Assembly: GCA_016183425.1 (NCBI GenBank)
Contig: JACPEP010000037.1
Coordinates: 1 to 64,000 of the forward strand
Source of the DNA: Chloroflexota bacterium
GTDB taxonomy: Bacteria; Chloroflexota; Dehalococcoidia; JACPEP01
DNA length: 64,000 bases
Reading direction: 5' to 3'
Positions 25,268 through 33,494 of this stretch are shown piece after piece. The translations under genes and the position numbers were made by a program. The notes beneath the pieces are model-generated. The model was not told the origin of the DNA, made no database searches, and was given only the letters and a program-made list of their open reading frames with translations. The first letter of the stretch is position 1, and every line of letters starts with the position of its first letter.

Positions 25268-26839
25268 TGTCCCATAAACCCCCATTCCGGGGCTGAGGCT
25301 GAAGTTGTAGAATAGAGGAAAGCTTTGGTGAGAGGGAGGAAGCCATGGCCTACAACCTGCTGCCTTGTGATCGGGAGCAAAGCTATTTGATGCCTCCGTC
25401 TCTGAAGGAGTGGTTGAGCGAGGGCCATCTGGCCTGGTTCATCGTGGATGCCGTAGGGGAGATGGACCTGACAGAGTTTTACGCTGTCTACCGGAATGAT
25501 GGCTGGGGTGCGGCGGCCTACGATCCTGGGATGATGGTGACGGTGCTGTTGTACGCTCTGCCAGGCCTGCGGAGTTCCCGGCGCATTGCCCGGGCCCTGG
25601 AAAGAGACGTAGGCTTCCGAGTGGTGGCGGCCAACCAGAGGCCGGACTTCCGGACGCTATGTCGGTTCCGGACCAAACATGAGAAGGCGTTGGAGAGGCT
25701 CTTTGTGGAAGTGCTGCGGCTATGTAGTGAGGCGGGTCTGGTGAAGCTAGGAGTAGTAGCTCTGGATGGGACCAAAGTGGCCGCTAACGCGGCTCTGGCG
25801 GCGAATCGGAGCTACGAGGCTATTGAGAAAGAGGTTCAGGGGACACTGGCGGAGAACCAAGAAGGTGGATGCCGAGGAGAGTTCCCTGTTTGGACCTGAG
25901 CGCCGGGGCAACGAGTTACCTGAAGGGCTGAGGCGGAGGACGGGGCGGCTGAAGCGGTTGCAGGAAGCCAGGGCTCGGCTGGAGCGGGAGGCGGCGCAGG
26001 CAGCTCAGGAGCACCTGGCCCAGAGGCAGGCAGAAGAGGTAGCCACAGGCAAGAAGAGGTGGGGCAGGAAGCCCCAGGTGGTGGAAGCACCCCTTCTGAA
26101 GAGGCCAAGGCTAACACGACTGACCCAGATAGCCGTATCATGAAGACCGGGCAAGGGCACTCGCAAGGCTACAATGCCCAGGCGGTGGTAAGTGAGGATC
26201 AGATTATAGTAGCTGTTGGGGTGACCCAGGAGGCCAACGATGTGCAACAACTGGAGCCGATGCTTCTGACCATGGGGCATACCCTGGGAGACGGCGGGTA
26301 TAGAAGAGAGGCCGCGGGTGGGCTTGGGCGATGCGGGCCTCTAGAGTGAGGCCAACATTAAGGCTTGCTCCCGCCCCGAGATGCCAGAACTCCTCATTGC
26401 CACCACCAAGGACTGGAAACAACGGAAGCTGCTACGGGAGTGGGGTTGTCCCCCAGGGCGTATTCCCAAAGGGCTGAGCCCGAAGGACAGATGGAGCGCA
26501 AGCTGCTGACGAAGCGAGGGCTGGCCCTATACAAGCTGCGGGGTGCACTCGTGGAGCCGGTGCTGGGCCAGGTCAAGGAAGGACAGGGGTTCAGGCGGTT
26601 TATGAGACGGAGGCTTGGGGCTGTCCAGAGTGAGTGGTCCCTGATAGGGATGACCCATAGCTTGCTCAAGCTATGGCGAAGTGGCGAGGCCCCTTGGGGA
26701 TGGGCCAAGGCCGGGTGGAACTGAGCCGGGTAGCGAGAATCTTGAGAGCGTTCGGGGTCTGATGGTGCTAAGCGAAGGACAACATTCAGGCGGCCTCGCC
26801 GCCGCCACGGCCAGGGTCACAAAAGAGGTTTACGGGACA
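25268..26839 (+). mobile_element. Degraded IS1182-like insertion sequence
   Basis: Ends carry an inverted repeat: TGTCCCATAAACC (25268-25280) and GGTTTACGGGACA (26827-26839), twelve of thirteen positions matching. One transposase coding region, broken by frameshifts, lies between them. The total is about 1.57 kb, normal for the family. I could not find a convincing target duplication. The gap 25031-25267 in front of it is AT-rich and holds no gene that I can support. Confidence 0.8.
25345..26724 (+). pseudogene. IS1182-family transposase, frameshifted
   Basis: The N-terminal DUF772 part is intact (LPPSLKEWLSEGHLAWFIVDAV-like start, PGMMVTVLLYALPGLRSSRRIARALERDVGFRVVAANQRPDFRTLCRFR) and leads to the first catalytic Asp in VVALDGTKVAANA. 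Then the frame is lost near 25855, goes on as DAEESSLFGPERRGNELPEG and later as GQGHSQGYNAQAVVSEDQIIVAVGVTQEANDVQQLEPM, is interrupted near 26300-26350, and ends as LYKLRGALVEPVLGQVKEGQGFRRFMRR with the last catalytic region. At least four frame changes are needed, so the copy cannot make transposase. Confidence 0.88.
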
Positions 26840-26879
26840 GCCTCCTATGGAAAAGATATACCCTGAAAGAGGTGACTCT

Positions 26880-27290
26880 ATGGACAAGAGAGGGAGGGAC
26901 GAGTTGCGCCACACCTTTGGCATGGCAGAAGGGGACATTGCCCGGGTCTCGCCCCGAATAGTCGCTGCCCTGCCTCGCTTACCGGCTTGGCAGCGATGCC
27001 GCATTGTGGCCCAGGTTACCGAGTCTCAATACTGCTTGGGCGGACTGGAAGCAGGGCACCGCTTCGTTTTTGATGGGGGAATGCTCAACACGGCGGAGTC
27101 CACCGCCCCCCTCTGCCTGCGCGCCCTGGCCCCATTAGCCTGGTATGTGGAGTTGGCTTTCGACCGTATTATGGACGGTCGGGACCCCAATGCTATCTTG
27201 ATTAGCACCGCCCAATGTATGGATCCCGGCCTGGAGGGAGGCGGAGTAGGAAACGTTAAGTTTCGCCTTTACGCTCAAGAAGTGCCCTAG
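26880..27290 (+). CDS. TIGR04076-like small protein
   Basis: 136 residues from the ATG at 26880 (AGAGGTG eight bases upstream). The C-terminal 95 residues fit the TIGR04076 pattern: CRIVAQVTESQYCLGGLEAGHRFVFDGGMLN, then CLRALAPLAWYVELAFDRIMDGRDP, then a CMDPGLEGGGVGNVKFRLY end. Cysteines near 40, 50, 87 and 111 may bind metal or a cofactor. The family's role is unknown; members occur in anaerobes, often beside redox enzymes. It begins 41 bases after the IS end. Confidence 0.6.
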   Translation: MDKRGRDELRHTFGMAEGDIARVSPRIVAALPRLPAWQRCRIVAQVTESQYCLGGLEAGHRFVFDGGMLNTAESTAPLCLRALAPLAWYVELAFDRIMDGRDPNAILISTAQCMDPGLEGGGVGNVKFRLYAQEVP

Positions 27291-28384
27291 GTAGCCTGTC
27301 CAGATGGAATTATGTAGATGGCGCTTTTCTTGAGAGAAATGGTAACCGCTTTTCGCTGCTCCAGGTTCAAGCGCCAGTAGGCATGGCTGGGAAGCTCTAT
27401 TTCCAGGTCGTAGTGGTCGGGTGAGCCTTGGCAGCGAAAATACAGAGTATAGACGCTGCCTCGTGCCACCTCATGAACGATATCACCGTGAAGGATGTTT
27501 TCCCTCACTCCGGAACGCAAGGGACGGTCGGGGCGAATAAGCATTATCTCACTGGGTCGGATGCAGAAGTCCACCTCGCCATGGGAGACCCCAGAATAGG
27601 GTAGTGCTTGGAAGCTTCGATTCTGCCACTCTAAGCAAACCTCGTCCGGGGCGACGCTGGTGATCATCCCCCGTAGGATGTTTTTGACCCCCACGAAGCG
27701 AGCTATTTCGCGGCTGGCCGGGCGGTAGAAAACCTCCTCCCGACTCCCCACCTGCTGAATGCGCCTCTGAAAGACAACTCCGATGCGATCGGCAAGAATG
27801 AAGGCCTCCTCGAAATCTTGAGTAACGTGGATCGTTGTTATTCGTAGCTTCTTCTGAATATCCTTCAACTCCAGCCTCAACTGGCCTTTGGTATTGGGAT
27901 CCAGGGCAGAGAAGGGCTCGTCCAGCAGAAGTACCTTAGGCTCCGTCACCAGGGCTCGGGCCAGAGCCACCCGTTGTCTTTCGCCACCGCTCAGCGTCTC
28001 TGGAAAGCGCGCCAACAAGGGAAGAAGACCCAAGAGTTGGGCTACCTGATTTGCCTTTTCCCGAGCTCGGTCAGGGGCCAATCGCCTTGTTTCTAACCCG
28101 AAGGTGATGTTTTTGTACACCGTGAGGTGAGGAAAAAGGGCATAGTCTTGAGGCAGGTACCCTACTCCTCTTCCCTCAGCGGGGATGCGAGTTACTTCCT
28201 GGCCGTTAAGCCATATCTCGCCCCTGGAGGGCCGACATAGGCCGGCCACACACTCCAGCAGGGTACTCTTACCGGCCCCGGTGGGGCCAAGGAGGACAAA
28301 GTACTCGCCTTCTCTGATATCCAGGTGGATATCTATTAGGGCGAAATCCCCAAGGCGGAGAGACAGGCCGCGAATGGAAATCAA
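27287..28384 (-). CDS. ABC transporter ATPase, molybdate/tungstate type
   Basis: A 365-residue ATPase. Walker A GPTGAGKS (33-40), signature [15 protein letters not shown] (about 130), Walker [13 protein letters not shown] and the switch His in [15 protein letters not shown]-terminal regulatory (TOBE-like) part spans about 240-360. The set is of the ModC/WtpC/TupC kind. It overlaps the convergent gene end by four bases. It is one base from the permease gene, so the two are co-transcribed. Confidence 0.85.
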   Translation of the reverse strand: MISIRGLSLRLGDFALIDIHLDIREGEYFVLLGPTGAGKSTLLECVAGLCRPSRGEIWLNGQEVTRIPAEGRGVGYLPQDYALFPHLTVYKNITFGLETRRLAPDRAREKANQVAQLLGLLPLLARFPETLSGGERQRVALARALVTEPKVLLLDEPFSALDPNTKGQLRLELKDIQKKLRITTIHVTQDFEEAFILADRIGVVFQRRIQQVGSREEVFYRPASREIARFVGVKNILRGMITSVAPDEVCLEWQNRSFQALPYSGVSHGEVDFCIRPSEIMLIRPDRPLRSGVRENILHGDIVHEVARGSVYTLYFRCQGSPDHYDLEIELPSHAYWRLNLEQRKAVTISLKKSAIYIIPSGQAT

Positions 28385-28385
28385 A

Positions 28386-29198
28386 CTACAACCCCCTGCC
28401 CCCCACCCAACGAAACCCCAGGAGGGCTACCAGAGATAAACCAACAAGGATAAGGGTGACAGCAATGGCTCTCTCAATGTGGATGGTAGACAGGTTCAGG
28501 AAGATGGCGATGGGCAAGGTTTCCGTCTTGAACGCAGTAGCACCAGCCAGAATAACCGTCGCCCCGAAGTCTCCCACGGCCCGGGCCCAGGTAAGGACAG
28601 CCGCCGCTAGGATGCCCCTTCGCGCCAGAGGCAGGGTCACCCGCCAAAAGATGGCACCCTGGTGACAACCCAAGGTCTGTGCCACCTTCTCGTAGCGAGG
28701 GTCAATGCTATCGAAGCTGGCCTTCATCATGCGCAGGGCAAAGGTAGATACCAGGGTAAACTGGGCGAGAACAATGCCCAAAGGTGTGAACACAAATCTA
28801 ACTCCCGTAGCCTCTATCCCCTGGCCCACCGGAGTACGGAAGAAGACAAGAAGAGCCATCCCCAGGGCGATGGGCGGCATTACCAGGGGAAGATCTAAAA
28901 GGGTCTCCACAATACTCTTGCCCCAGAAGTGGGCCCGAGACAGGGCATAGGCGGCCGGGATGGCTATAACCAGACTCGCCCCGGCCGATAGCGTAGCTGT
29001 AATCAGACTGAGACGAACGGAAAAGAGGGTCTCCGGAGAGACCAAGGATGTGGCAAACTGAGCGGAGTTAGTATGTGAGGCTAGAGATAGCAGAAGACCG
29101 AGGATGAACAATACATAGCCCACGAGGAAGGCAAAGACCACGCCGCGGAAAACCAGGGTGCTCCATAGCCGGTAGCTAGGGTAAGGAATGGTGCTCAT
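28386..29198 (-). CDS. ABC transporter permease, molybdate/tungstate type
   Basis: A 270-residue permease with about six transmembrane helices and the coupling motif EKVAQTLGCHQGAIFWRVTLPLARRGILAAAVLTWARAVGDFGATVILAG (EAA-loop with G), typical of ModB/WtpB/TupB. AGGAGG six to eight bases before the ATG supports the start. The expected periplasmic binding protein gene is missing on both sides. Confidence 0.87.
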   Translation of the reverse strand: MSTIPYPSYRLWSTLVFRGVVFAFLVGYVLFILGLLLSLASHTNSAQFATSLVSPETLFSVRLSLITATLSAGASLVIAIPAAYALSRAHFWGKSIVETLLDLPLVMPPIALGMALLVFFRTPVGQGIEATGVRFVFTPLGIVLAQFTLVSTFALRMMKASFDSIDPRYEKVAQTLGCHQGAIFWRVTLPLARRGILAAAVLTWARAVGDFGATVILAGATAFKTETLPIAIFLNLSTIHIERAIAVTLILVGLSLVALLGFRWVGGRGL

Positions 29199-29378
29199 AC
29201 TCTACCTCCTAATCTAGCAGATGCTGAAAAATGATGCCACCAGCCATTTTTAATGTATCACAAACTGTCCGCCGCGTCAGCCACCCGTCGGCACCCAAGA
29301 TTTGAGATCCAGAGACATCTCCAGACCCCCAAGGAGCCCCCTGGAAAGCCCCGTTTTAAACACCATCGGTTCATGCTT

Positions 29379-29407
29379 TTGACACTGGGGAAAACATACA
29401 CTAGAAT
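29379..29407 (+). promoter_or_regulatory. Strong promoter of the radical SAM gene
   Basis: TTGACA (29379-29384), exactly 17 bases, TAGAAT (29402-29407). Transcription should start near 29414, which is the first base of an in-frame GTG codon. Confidence 0.75.
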
Positions 29408-29413
29408 ATGGGC

Positions 29414-30700
29414 GTGAAGGTCGCTCTCATTCAGGTTCCTTGCCCCCAGGTGGCCAATGACCGCCTAGAGCCCAATCAGGGCCTTCTGTATCTGGCCACC
29501 TACCTCAATTACCATGGTCACGAGGCCACTTTGGTAGACCTGTCCTCTACCACTGAAGATACCTGGGTGCGTCTTATCCCTCCCGCCGATGTTTACGGCT
29601 TTCACACCTACACCGCTACCTACGACACTGCCCTGGAGGTGGCGAGGGTGGCGCGGGGGGTAAACCCCAGGGCGGCCCTGGTAGCTGGAGGACCCCATGT
29701 CTCAGCACTACCCCAGGAAGCCCTAACCCATTTCGACTACGTGGTGGTGGGAGAGGGAGAAACGTCCCTTTTACGTCTGGTGGAGGCACTGGGGAAGGAA
29801 GACGCGCCGCCTCGTGTTCTACGGGAGCCACCGGTGGCAGACCTGGATTCTCTCCCTCTACCCAACTACCGGCTGGTGGATTTAGACAGCTATCGTCGCC
29901 AGGTGGCGGGCAAGCGCAGCCTGAGCATGATATCGTCTCGGGGCTGCCCCTACCGCTGCACCTTCTGTGCTGGCCACATGATGGGGGCCAACGAAAGGGT
30001 GCGCTTTCGCTCTCCAGAGGGGCTGGTTCGAGAGGCGGTTTATCTGGCCACAGAGATGGGAGTGACGAACCTTAAGGTCAACGATGACATCTTCACCGCT
30101 CAACTGCCCCGTTTGCGACGCATAAATGAGCTTTTGAAGCCGCTGAACCTGAACTATCGCTGCTATGGAGAAGCCCATCGCTGCTCTTCGGAGGTGACCG
30201 ACCTTCTGGCCCAAAGCGGCTGCCGACACATCTCCTTCGGTGTGGAATCGGGTTCCCGCAAGATGCTTCGTCTTATGAAGAAGCCTCATACGCCGGCCCA
30301 GGTAAGGGCAGCCATCGCCTGCGCCAAGGCCTCGGGGCTGACGGTAAGGGCCTATCTCATCGTAGGTTTCCCTGGCGAGACGTGGGAAACGGTGCGGGAG
30401 ACGGTGGAGCTGATGCTGGAGTGTTGTCCCCACGAGTATATCGTCAGCGCCTTCATGCCCTACCCGGGCACCCCACCCTACCACCATCCGGAGCAGTTCG
30501 GCATCACCGAGCTTGATACCGACTTTTCTCATTACCTTCAGGTCAAAGGGAACCGAGAAACGGGCTACGTTTTTGCCACCCGAGAGCTGAATGGGGACAT
30601 CCTGGCTGCCATGCGGGATTGCATAATAAAGGAGCTTTCCCCCTGTATCACCTGGTCTGGGGAGGCCAAGGCCTACAGCGGGATCTCTAGCACCGGCTAG
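29414..30700 (+). CDS. B12-binding-domain radical SAM protein
   Basis: 428 residues from the GTG at 29414; an ATG at 29408 directly abuts the -10 box and would be upstream of the transcript. Residues 1-135 are a cobalamin-binding-like Rossmann domain (VADRLEPNQGLLYLATYLNYHGHEATLVDLS-type start; GGPHVSALPQEAL). The radical SAM core has SSRGCPYRCTFC (CxxxCxxC near 175-182) and a TIM-barrel remainder to about 380. Members catalyse methylations and ring rearrangements (BchE, PhpK, hopanoid or lipid methylases); no DxHxxG cobalamin motif is seen, so B12 use is uncertain. Neighbours give no substrate. Confidence 0.85.
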   Translation: MKVALIQVPCPQVANDRLEPNQGLLYLATYLNYHGHEATLVDLSSTTEDTWVRLIPPADVYGFHTYTATYDTALEVARVARGVNPRAALVAGGPHVSALPQEALTHFDYVVVGEGETSLLRLVEALGKEDAPPRVLREPPVADLDSLPLPNYRLVDLDSYRRQVAGKRSLSMISSRGCPYRCTFCAGHMMGANERVRFRSPEGLVREAVYLATEMGVTNLKVNDDIFTAQLPRLRRINELLKPLNLNYRCYGEAHRCSSEVTDLLAQSGCRHISFGVESGSRKMLRLMKKPHTPAQVRAAIACAKASGLTVRAYLIVGFPGETWETVRETVELMLECCPHEYIVSAFMPYPGTPPYHHPEQFGITELDTDFSHYLQVKGNRETGYVFATRELNGDILAAMRDCIIKELSPCITWSGEAKAYSGISSTG

Positions 30701-30720
30701 CGGAGCTGTGAATAGGGGGC

Positions 30721-31017
30721 TTAGACCTCTTCTTCGTACAGAATGGGAGGGGCATGTTCCGGCAGAGGCTCCATCTCCTCAACGTGTAGCAGCTTCCGCA
30801 TCATAGGCAATAGATAGATATCCTCTTTCTTGGCATGTACCAGGAGGCGGTACATTGTATCCCGACAGTTTCTGAAGAAGTCCTCCGATGCTATCCCTTC
30901 CCGGTTCAGGCCCAGAAAAGCTATAAAGGAATCCCGCAAGGCAAGGTGATCAGCGAGCAGTTCATCTCGGAGTGTCTTTTCTTGTGGGGAGCCCTGGGCC
31001 AGATTGGGCACCCTCAC
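30721..31017 (-). CDS. Hemerythrin-like (HHE) small protein
   Basis: 98 residues from a GTG at 31017, which overlaps the stop of the zinc-ribbon gene as GTGA. LLADHLALRDSFIAFL and YRLLVHAKKEDIYLLPMMRKLL match the DH and HxxxED-LLP parts of hemerythrin/HHE domains, which bind a di-iron or heme-related site. Only part of the four-helix set of ligands can be recognised. The same frame is open to 31119, but there the zinc-ribbon gene is read in another frame. Function unknown; a role in oxygen or NO sensing would be a guess. Confidence 0.65.
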   Translation of the reverse strand: MRVPNLAQGSPQEKTLRDELLADHLALRDSFIAFLGLNREGIASEDFFRNCRDTMYRLLVHAKKEDIYLLPMMRKLLHVEEMEPLPEHAPPILYEEEV

Positions 31018-31154
31018 TGCCTGTCCAAAGGTACTCTCACTGTCTTGGCCACCAGGCGGCTGCCGCACAGGGGACAGCGTTTTGTTTCGAGGGGATACTC
31101 CTTCTGACACTGAAGGCAAAACCCCGTTTCCTTAACGGCCCACGGCTGGCTCAC
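31014..31154 (-). CDS. 46-residue zinc-ribbon protein
   Basis: A very small gene, starting at a GTG (31154) that overlaps the peptidase stop as GTGA and ending in a TGA that overlaps the next GTG. The protein reads SQPWAVKETGF, then CLQC, KEYPLETKR, CPLC, GSRLVAKTVRV. Two CxxC knuckles 14 residues apart form a rubredoxin-like zinc ribbon. The two four-base overlaps argue that it is translated and coupled to both neighbours. A frameshift joining it to the hemerythrin-like gene is possible, but the overlaps favour separate proteins. Confidence 0.7.
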   Translation of the reverse strand: MSQPWAVKETGFCLQCQKEYPLETKRCPLCGSRLVAKTVRVPLDRQ

Positions 31155-32509
31155 TGGCGAGAGCCTCCTTGAGCCAGTCGTTCTACTACCCCCAGGGCGA
31201 TGCGTCCCGCTGTTTGCAGATGTTCTGGCCTCACATACTCTGCCTTATCCTCGGCGGTGTGGTAGCGGGGGTCTTCTCTCAGGTGAATGAAGAGGACAGG
31301 GATGCTCGCTGCCTGGAAGCTGGCGTGGTCGCTGGATAGCTCAGGGGCAAGGCGAAATTCCTGAGCGGCCACTCGCCATTCCTCCGCCACTGCCTGTCCC
31401 AGGGCGACCATCTCTGAGGTGCCCGCCAGCCCCCAGGAGTCCCCCACCCCCACCATGTCCAGATTAACCATGACCTCCATGGCCTGTCGCTCTCGGGGGG
31501 AGAGAGAATCAACATAGTGCCGGCTGCCGAACAACCCCAGTTCCTCCACGTCGAAGGCGACGAAACAAAGGCCCGAGGCCCAGGGGGCGAAGGCGGCACG
31601 GCGGGCCACCTCAAGGACAACCGCCACCCCAGAGGCATTGTCGTTGGCCCCTGGCCCGGCGGCCACAGAGTCATAGTGGGCCCCCAGAAGCCAGCGACAG
31701 GGCTTGGTGACGTCTTTTTTGGCGATAACATTCAGCCCCTCCCCCTCCTGGATGTGACCCTTGACAACCAGCCTCACCCTCACCGGCGACTGACCCAAGG
31801 CTGACAGTAGCGCCTCCCCCTCCTCCTGAGAAAGAGCCACCGCGGGAATGCGGCTCAGAGAACCCAAAGAACCCCGAAAATTTCCAGCCTGGTTGTTATA
31901 GACTATGACGGCCACTGCTCCGGCTCGGGCAGCGTTCTCCACTTTTTCGGAAAAGCGAAGGACGCCTCGTTCTACCAGGGCTATTTTCCCTTTCACCCCT
32001 TGGGTGTCTTTGTCCTCACCTATACCTGCGGCCACCACCTCCCCCTCCCCCTCCCCTCCCAAGGAATAAAAGAGGGTATTGGGGTGGAGCTCCTTAGGCG
32101 GGGAGCTAAGAACGGTCGCCTCCGCCCCCTCGTCCAGATATTGCCGAAAAGAGAATCCCTGCTTTTGAACCTGATAGCCGCCATCTTGAAACTGCTGCGC
32201 AATGTAGATAGAGGCCTCTTTTACTGCTTCCGAGCCAGCCGGTCGGGAACCGACCTTGACGGCGAGAGCCTGAACAAGGCGATAGGCGTCCTCTCCAGAG
32301 ATGTTCCCCGCTAAGGAGGAGGGAGAGGCGCTGCCTTTGGTGCTCGCAGGAGGGAATGGGGTGACGGGCACGCCCTTGGTTGGGGAAGGGGTGACGGGGG
32401 CCAAAGGAGAGCAGGCGATAAAAATGAAGGTGGCCAAGAGCACCGCCATTGCTGAAAACACGGCCAACCCTCTCCGCCATGTTCCACGAGGGAAGAATAG
32501 TGCTTTCAT
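31151..32509 (-). CDS. M28-family secreted aminopeptidase (lipoprotein)
   Basis: 452 residues from the ATG at 32509. A lipoprotein signal ends in FIFIACSP (Cys near 32). A PA domain is at about 120-220 (GVKGKIALVERGVLRFSEKVENAARAGAVAVIVYNN). The peptidase domain has the M28 zinc ligands: LLGAHYDSVAAGPGANDNASGVAVVLE, FVAFDVEELGLFGSRHYV, NLDMVGVG, and the last His in LSSDHASFQ. The ligand set H-D-E-D-H is complete. Other starts upstream (32536 ATG) are possible. Confidence 0.88.
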   Translation of the reverse strand: MKALFFPRGTWRRGLAVFSAMAVLLATFIFIACSPLAPVTPSPTKGVPVTPFPPASTKGSASPSSLAGNISGEDAYRLVQALAVKVGSRPAGSEAVKEASIYIAQQFQDGGYQVQKQGFSFRQYLDEGAEATVLSSPPKELHPNTLFYSLGGEGEGEVVAAGIGEDKDTQGVKGKIALVERGVLRFSEKVENAARAGAVAVIVYNNQAGNFRGSLGSLSRIPAVALSQEEGEALLSALGQSPVRVRLVVKGHIQEGEGLNVIAKKDVTKPCRWLLGAHYDSVAAGPGANDNASGVAVVLEVARRAAFAPWASGLCFVAFDVEELGLFGSRHYVDSLSPRERQAMEVMVNLDMVGVGDSWGLAGTSEMVALGQAVAEEWRVAAQEFRLAPELSSDHASFQAASIPVLFIHLREDPRYHTAEDKAEYVRPEHLQTAGRIALGVVERLAQGGSRQ

Positions 32510-32552
32510 GGCAGTCGCTCTATACGTATGTGCCATAGTAGCTCTTAGATTT

Positions 32553-32581
32553 AGTATAGCACCATCTGCAATCACTCTTAA
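32553..32581 (-). promoter_or_regulatory. Promoter of the M28 peptidase operon
   Basis: On the minus strand TTAAGA, 17 bases, TATACT (32558-32553), with TGC directly before the -10 (TGCTATACT). Predicted start near 32546. Confidence 0.5.
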
Positions 32582-32645
32582 GATAATTATGGTTGAAATA
32601 TCCTGGGAGTTTCTTTATCTTTGTATTTGAAAGGGGTAGCATTTT

Positions 32646-33365
32646 ATGGCTTGTATCCTCATCGTTGACAGGAATGTCAATCTCGTTGAAGCAGTAACCC
32701 AGTCCTTGCACGCTGAAGGCCACATCGTCATCGGCCTGCGCAGGGGGGCGCAAGCCATTAGATCGCTGCAGGAGGTCATTGTCCATCTGATGATCGTCGA
32801 CGCATTCACTTGTTCTAGAGAGGGCACTGAGGTATGTCGTGCCCTGGGAACCCTGGCCCTGGCTAAGGGCGTACCTATTATCCTCTTGATGCATCCCGGG
32901 CTAGGAAAGGAGGGGGAAGCCTGTTTGGAGACTCTCGGTGCTGGGGTTGGCACCACCTTGGTAAAACCCTTTGAAATAGCGGCGTTGGAAAAGCAAGTAA
33001 CAACCCTGTTAGAGGGCGTCCCCCAGGGAGCGCGCCAGACCTTAAAGATCGGCTCCCTGGTCCTGGATCTCCACACTTTTAAGGCATCCATCCATGGTAG
33101 AGACGTCACCCTAACCCCCACTGAATTTGCACTGCTCCGCCATTTGATGGAGCACGCCGGAGAGGTGGTTTCCAGCGAAACCTTGCTTCATGATGTCTGG
33201 AAATTCCCTCCTAACACCGGCAACCCAGAAGTGGTGAGGACTCATATAAGAAATCTGCGGGCTAAGATCGGTCCCTCCGAGGGACAAATCATTCAAACTA
33301 TCCCTCGCCATGGCTACACCATCTCATTGCAACTAGAGGGGGGAAAGAAAACGACTGCCATCTGA
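32646..33365 (+). CDS. OmpR-type response regulator with altered receiver
   Basis: 239 residues. Receiver domain about 1-120: ILIVDRNVNL near 4-13, MIVDAFT with the likely phospho-Asp near 52, and LVKPFE near 108. The usual acidic pair after IVD is DR rather than DD or DE, so Mg2+ binding may be weak. The winged-helix domain covers 130-230 (LTPTEFALLRHLMEHAGEVVSSETLLHDVW, VRTHIRNLRAKIG, RHGY). No histidine kinase is adjacent, so it is an orphan. It is divergent from the M28 peptidase. Confidence 0.88.
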   Translation: MACILIVDRNVNLVEAVTQSLHAEGHIVIGLRRGAQAIRSLQEVIVHLMIVDAFTCSREGTEVCRALGTLALAKGVPIILLMHPGLGKEGEACLETLGAGVGTTLVKPFEIAALEKQVTTLLEGVPQGARQTLKIGSLVLDLHTFKASIHGRDVTLTPTEFALLRHLMEHAGEVVSSETLLHDVWKFPPNTGNPEVVRTHIRNLRAKIGPSEGQIIQTIPRHGYTISLQLEGGKKTTAI

Positions 33366-33494
33366 ACCCCCTCCTTCTCCCAAGTTGACCTTGTCCTGGT
33401 TAAGGCACTACAATAGCAGATGCATTTAAGGCTCATTTTCCGGGTAGCGATAGCGGAAATTGGCTATTAGTAAAGAGGTAGGAAGAGGAGTCAC

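Noticed and set aside
30721-31119. Longer start for the hemerythrin-like gene
   Set aside because: The extra N-terminal part overlaps the zinc-ribbon gene in another frame and has no family pattern; the GTG at 31017 forms a GTGA overlap.
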